From the NCBI GenBank assembly GCA_031283505.1, contig JAITBO010000251.1, positions 1 to 5,188 of the forward strand: a stretch of DNA of 5,188 nt. Direction: 5' to 3'. Below are positions 4,876 through 5,188 of the stretch, in pieces. The first letter of the stretch is position 1, and each line of letters begins with the position of its first letter. The DNA is from Treponema sp. Lineage in GTDB: Bacteria; Spirochaetota; Spirochaetia; Treponematales; Breznakiellaceae. Position numbers and translations under genes: made by a program. The notes under the pieces were generated by a model. It was given only the letters and a program-made list of their open reading frames with translations. It did not search any database and was not told the DNA's origin.

Positions 4876-5188
4876 TCTGAAATCTGAAGGTGACGTTCCG
4901 GGAATTCTCCAGGATGTCCTGGGCTATGATTTCCAAAGTAGCCTGCCCCCGGGTAAACCACAGGTCCCCTATCTCGAAAGCCGGATGACGGCCATAGACC
5001 TGGCGGACCGGGACCATGCCGTTTCGGGATACCATGAGTACCCCGTCCCTGGCCGAATAAGTTTCAAAGGCCAGTTCCCCGATTTCCTGGCCGTTGACGG
5101 AACAGAGGATGCGGTAAGGCGCAAGAGGAGACTCCTGAGCATTGAGCCTTGTATCCGTGGCGTAGACCGAAACGCTGTACCGTCCCTG
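4868..5188 (-). CDS. C-terminal part of a probable extracytoplasmic beta-sandwich protein (partial)
   Basis: A minus-strand frame is open from the right edge of the window to a TAA at 4868-4870. It gives 106 residues of a longer protein whose start lies beyond the window. The sequence alternates short beta-type segments (GRYSVSVYATD, YRILCSVNGQEIG, ATLEIIAQD, VTFRFQID) and ends in an Ig/fibronectin-like strand pattern. From memory this resembles the C-terminal domain that follows the peptidase domain in spirochaete M23 (LytM-like) metallopeptidases, where a 'D..GN' turn is common; here it reads DILENS. No catalytic motif is in view, so the peptidase idea is weak inference. Codon use matches the neighbours and there is no internal stop. 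Its end overlaps the methyltransferase TTG start by 8 nt, so the two very likely form one transcription unit. Confidence 0.7.
   Translation of the reverse strand, partial: QGRYSVSVYATDTRLNAQESPLAPYRILCSVNGQEIGELAFETYSARDGVLMVSRNGMVPVRQVYGRHPAFEIGDLWFTRGQATLEIIAQDILENSRNVTFRFQID

Overview
The window looks like chromosomal DNA from a moderately GC-rich bacterium. I think a spirochaete of the Treponema group (termite-gut type) is the most likely source. This rests on the short NFACT protein, the style of the partial exported-type protein at the right edge and the palindrome-rich spacers, and it is inference from memory, not a database result. No rRNA, tRNA or CRISPR array is visible.

Layout from left to right: (a) 1-247 is a spacer packed with perfect hairpins. 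The last of them looks like the right end of an IS200/IS605-type (tnpB or REP-like) element and is followed by the leader of the first gene. (b) 248-1666 (+) encodes an NFACT/RqcH-family protein of 472 aa. (c) 1667-2077 is a convergent spacer with no convincing complete gene. It holds a possible truncated ORF and then a compact, highly structured intergenic element (about 1851-1975) with two copies of a ~21-nt motif flanking a perfect three-way-junction fold. (d) 2078-2746 (-) encodes a HAD phosphatase of the phosphoglycolate phosphatase type. (e) 2747-3000 is a divergent spacer almost filled by a ~195-bp segment with degenerate ~25-bp terminal inverted repeats, whose right end abuts the ribosome binding site of the next gene. 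(f) 3001-3969 (+) encodes a KDPG/KHG aldolase fused to a C-terminal VOC (glyoxalase-fold) domain. (g) 3985-4875 (-) encodes a zinc-ribbon SAM-dependent methyltransferase. Its TTG start overlaps by 8 nt the end of (h), a gene entering from the right edge (4868-5188, -) that is seen only as its last 106 residues.

The genes do not form one pathway. NFACT belongs to ribosome quality control, the HAD enzyme and aldolase to central sugar-phosphate metabolism, and the methyltransferase is translationally coupled to a probable extracytoplasmic beta-sandwich protein. The coding genes are of recognisable families. The least explained DNA is in the three spacers, each of which carries a different repeat-like or structured element. 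The aldolase-VOC fusion, with a full set of candidate metal ligands, is the most interesting protein.
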